Shown here piece after piece: positions 61,967 through 64,000 of a stretch of 64,000 nucleotides of DNA; position 1 is the first letter of the stretch, and every line of letters starts with the position of its first letter. The stretch is taken from the NCBI GenBank assembly GCA_028554755.1, contig JAPTOF010000002.1:10961001-11025000 (forward strand), given 5' to 3'. The notes under the pieces were generated by a model. That model did not search any database, had not been told where the DNA came from, and was given only the letters and a program-made list of their open reading frames with translations. The stretch comes from Cordia subcordata. Its lineage: Eukaryota > Streptophyta > Magnoliopsida > Boraginales > Cordiaceae. Position numbers and translations under genes: made by a program.

Positions 61967-62560
61967 TCCATGTGAGACAGTCGCCGCCGTGCCACCACCA
62001 CCCTCCTCCCTTCTCACCACCTCCGTTCATCATCAACAGCAACTCCGCCTCCAACCACCCCCACCGCCGCCTCCAACCACCGCCACCGCCGCCTCCTCCA
62101 CACTCCCTCTTCCGCTTTCTCCTCCCCTCACCACCACCACCACCACCATCAAAACCAACACCCCCCACCCACCACCTCCCTCACTCTAAAAATAAAACAA
62201 ATAAATATAATATATTTATAAATATATCCCTTCTTAGATCTGCCCCAAAAAACTCAAGCGACAAAACCCACAAAAATTTTTTAAGTTACAACTTCAAGTC
62301 AAACAAAGCCGTCGGTATACACTTGTGTGTACATATATAAACATAAAATGTATCTATATATGAGTATATTTATAAAATTTAAATGGTTGACGAAGTGGAA
62401 AATGGTGACGTGGAGTAGACGAAGGGTCTGGTGGGGTTTTCCGGCGCCGGAGAACGGTGGAGCAAAAGAAAAGGGAGAAAGCGCAGAAAAAGAAAGTGAA
62501 GAGAGAGAGAGAGAGAGAGAGAGAGGGGTGGTGAGATGGTAAATAGTAGTAGTAATAGTA
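61967..62560 (-). promoter_or_regulatory. 5' leader and proximal promoter of PRAF
   Basis: Just upstream of the ATG (61966) the sense strand is very rich in GGT/GGC triplets (61980-62170), followed farther up by AT-rich DNA (62180-62390) and a (CT)n tract on the sense strand (complement of GA at 62497-62524). An out-of-frame ATG at 61969-61971 lies 5 bases before the true start but in a weaker context (C at -3 versus G). TSS position is not determinable. Confidence 0.5.
62497..62524. repeat. (GA)n microsatellite upstream of PRAF
   Basis: About 14 GA units. CT/GA tracts upstream of plant genes are common promoter elements bound by GAGA-binding (BPC) proteins, but function here is only inferred. 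Confidence 0.7.
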
Positions 62561-62938
62561 ATATGGAGTCAAAGATTGATGCAGAAAAGGCAACAAATCG
62601 CCTGATGAGAACGAGAAAAGATCATTGCTATGCTCTATGCCCTCCACCTCAACACCCCCTAACCCCCGCCCCCTCGCCCCCTCCCCACAACGCCAAAAAA
62701 CACACTTGCGAATTTCCAATGCTTCTTTTTGCTTCTTTTTTTTTTTATTGGTCGAAATTTCCAATGCTTTTTGATTTTCTCTCTTTTGTTGCCTTTTACT
62801 TTTCACCCTTTAACAACTTACATTTCGAAAACCCCAAAAAAGAAAAGAAAAAGAAAAAGCAATTCATAATTTATTAGGGCAAATATTACAGGTAGTCTTC
62901 AATCTCATGTCTTAGGTCCTAAAAATTGCCCTATGGAA
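62561..62938. other. upstream flank of PRAF
   Basis: C-rich stretch (62640-62695), poly-T and poly-A runs. No gene seen. Confidence 0.5.
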
Positions 62939-63551
62939 GGGTTTGTTTAGATTAGTTCTTTTTCCTAGAGAAGATTTTTTTAATGAAAAATACTTGAGAA
63001 TTTTATAAATGATTCTTATTATTTATAAAAAGGGTTAGTTCCATCCTCATTCATTTTAAAAGTAGTCTATTTATTTCTTGATGTTTTTTCTTTAAAAACA
63101 ATTAATTTGGTCTATATTATTTCAAAAGTAATTCATTTAGTCATTAATAATTGCAAAAAGCATTAAAGTTATTTTGACCATCATATAATCATTTTTAGAG
63201 CTAAAATGAAGATCAATTAGATCATTTTTGTAAATATTAAGGACAAAATTGGTTACTTTTGAAATAATAGGGATCAAATTCTTTTTCAACACATTAAGAG
63301 CTAAATATGTCACTTTTGAAATAATAAAGACCAAATTAATACTTTCTATGGATAATATGGATTATTTGTGGATTTCGTTCAAAAAATACCTTAATTTTAT
63401 AGTAAGTACTTGAATTAGTTTTCAAGAAAAATTGAAAATCTTTTAAAAAAGTAATTAGAAAAACTAGAAATTTGATATGTTCAAAAAAAATATTTTTTTC
63501 AAATATTATACAAAAGGAATTGTTTTATAAAAAAAAAATCTAAACAAACCC
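62939..63551. mobile_element. MITE family A, copy 6, carrying a nested family D repeat
   Basis: Ends gggtttgtttagattag and atctaaacaaaccc are near-perfect inverted repeats. The family A core is split: 62939-63012 on the left and 63374-63551 on the right. The middle (63013-63373) is the foldback family D repeat. Confidence 0.65.
63013..63373. repeat. foldback repeat, family D copy 2 (nested)
   Basis: Shares tattatttcaaaagtaa.tcatttagtc and gtaaatatt.ggacaaaattggt with copy 1 at 61018-61447, in the same order. Noncoding. Confidence 0.65.
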
Positions 63552-63703
63552 GAAATTTTGACTCATTATAAAAAATTAAAAATGTTAAGGTTATTGTATA
63601 ATATGGGTTATCAAGATGGGTTATCAAGAGATAAGAGTTCGTTTTCGTAGGCTTAATTTATGCTCATAATTGTTTGGACTAATCGGAAGAAGGGACCGGG
63701 TAA

Positions 63704-63993
63704 GGCTTATTTACTAAAATAATATTGAAATAATACTTTGTTCCCAAAATGTTATTGGTTTGAAAGTAATTTCCAAAATATGATTTTCACATTTTAAGAA
63801 AGTAGAAAACGATTCCATTTTTTCATAAAGTAGAAAATTGATATTACATCACTGCCACCCTACTCTACAAGAAATGACAAAAAAGAGAATTCTACTTTTT
63901 TTAAAAGCGGAATTTTCAAAAACAACAATTTTAATTTCCGTATAATATTTTGGGAACAAAGTATTATTTCTATATTATTTTAGTAAATAAGCC
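63704..63993. mobile_element. palindromic MITE with about 55-bp inverted ends
   Basis: The left end ggcttatttactaaaataat and the complement of the right end are the same over about 55 bases with a few mismatches, including gaaataatactttgttccc in both. About 290 bp and noncoding. No target duplication is clear. Confidence 0.75.
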
Positions 63994-64000
63994 AAATCTC

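Noticed and set aside
61972..62340. Proline-rich 122-residue plus-strand frame
   Set aside because: It is the complement of the GGT/GGC-rich leader of PRAF; low-complexity triplets produce long frames on both strands.

Overview
The window is nuclear DNA of a flowering plant, almost certainly a eudicot. It is AT-rich, split plant genes have canonical GT-AG introns, and the intergenic space is filled with decayed Ty1/copia and Ty3/gypsy elements, a CACTA transposon, and many small non-autonomous DNA transposons. The species cannot be named from sequence alone.

Layout. 1-2342: 3' end of a dead copia retrotransposon with its 3' LTR. 5291-7198 (-): two L-type (legume) lectin genes fused head to tail in one reading frame, the second broken by an in-frame TGA. 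9921-12998: a hAT-like MITE, an RNase H relic and tandem repeats. 13166-14419 (-): an intact intronless U-box E3 ubiquitin ligase. 15-19 kb: small MITEs and microsatellites. 19285-24257 (-): a complete but degenerate copia element with LTRs, a primer-binding site and a 5-bp target duplication. 25355-28442: a 3.1-kb non-autonomous CACTA element with an ACC target duplication, dense subterminal repeats and a probable captured gene segment.

31.8-45.0 kb is the most distinctive part: a tandem array of three diverged 3.4-5.4-kb units. Each carries one gene for an IDA-like (IDL) secreted signalling peptide. Copies 1 and 2 are intact 78-codon genes. Copy 3 is split by a 1.48-kb non-autonomous LTR element. 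Units 1 and 2 also share a gypsy pol relic and a copia-type LTR. Unit 1 alone carries a CACTA MITE and a hAT-like MITE, so unit 2 shows the empty sites.

45-54 kb has no recognisable gene but holds a hAT-like element with a near-perfect 8-bp target duplication and a foldback Mutator-like element with a perfect 11-bp duplication. 54414-61966 (-) is a complete nine-exon gene for a PH-RCC1-FYVE-BRX (PRAF family) protein; all eight introns could be placed, giving 1108 residues. Its first intron, leader and upstream flank hold several foldback elements and microsatellites.

The genes do not form a pathway. Lectin, U-box ligase, IDL peptides and PRAF act separately in cell-surface recognition, protein turnover, peptide signalling and membrane/phosphoinositide-linked functions. 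The possible novelty is the young IDL cluster and the double-lectin fusion, not a multi-gene system.
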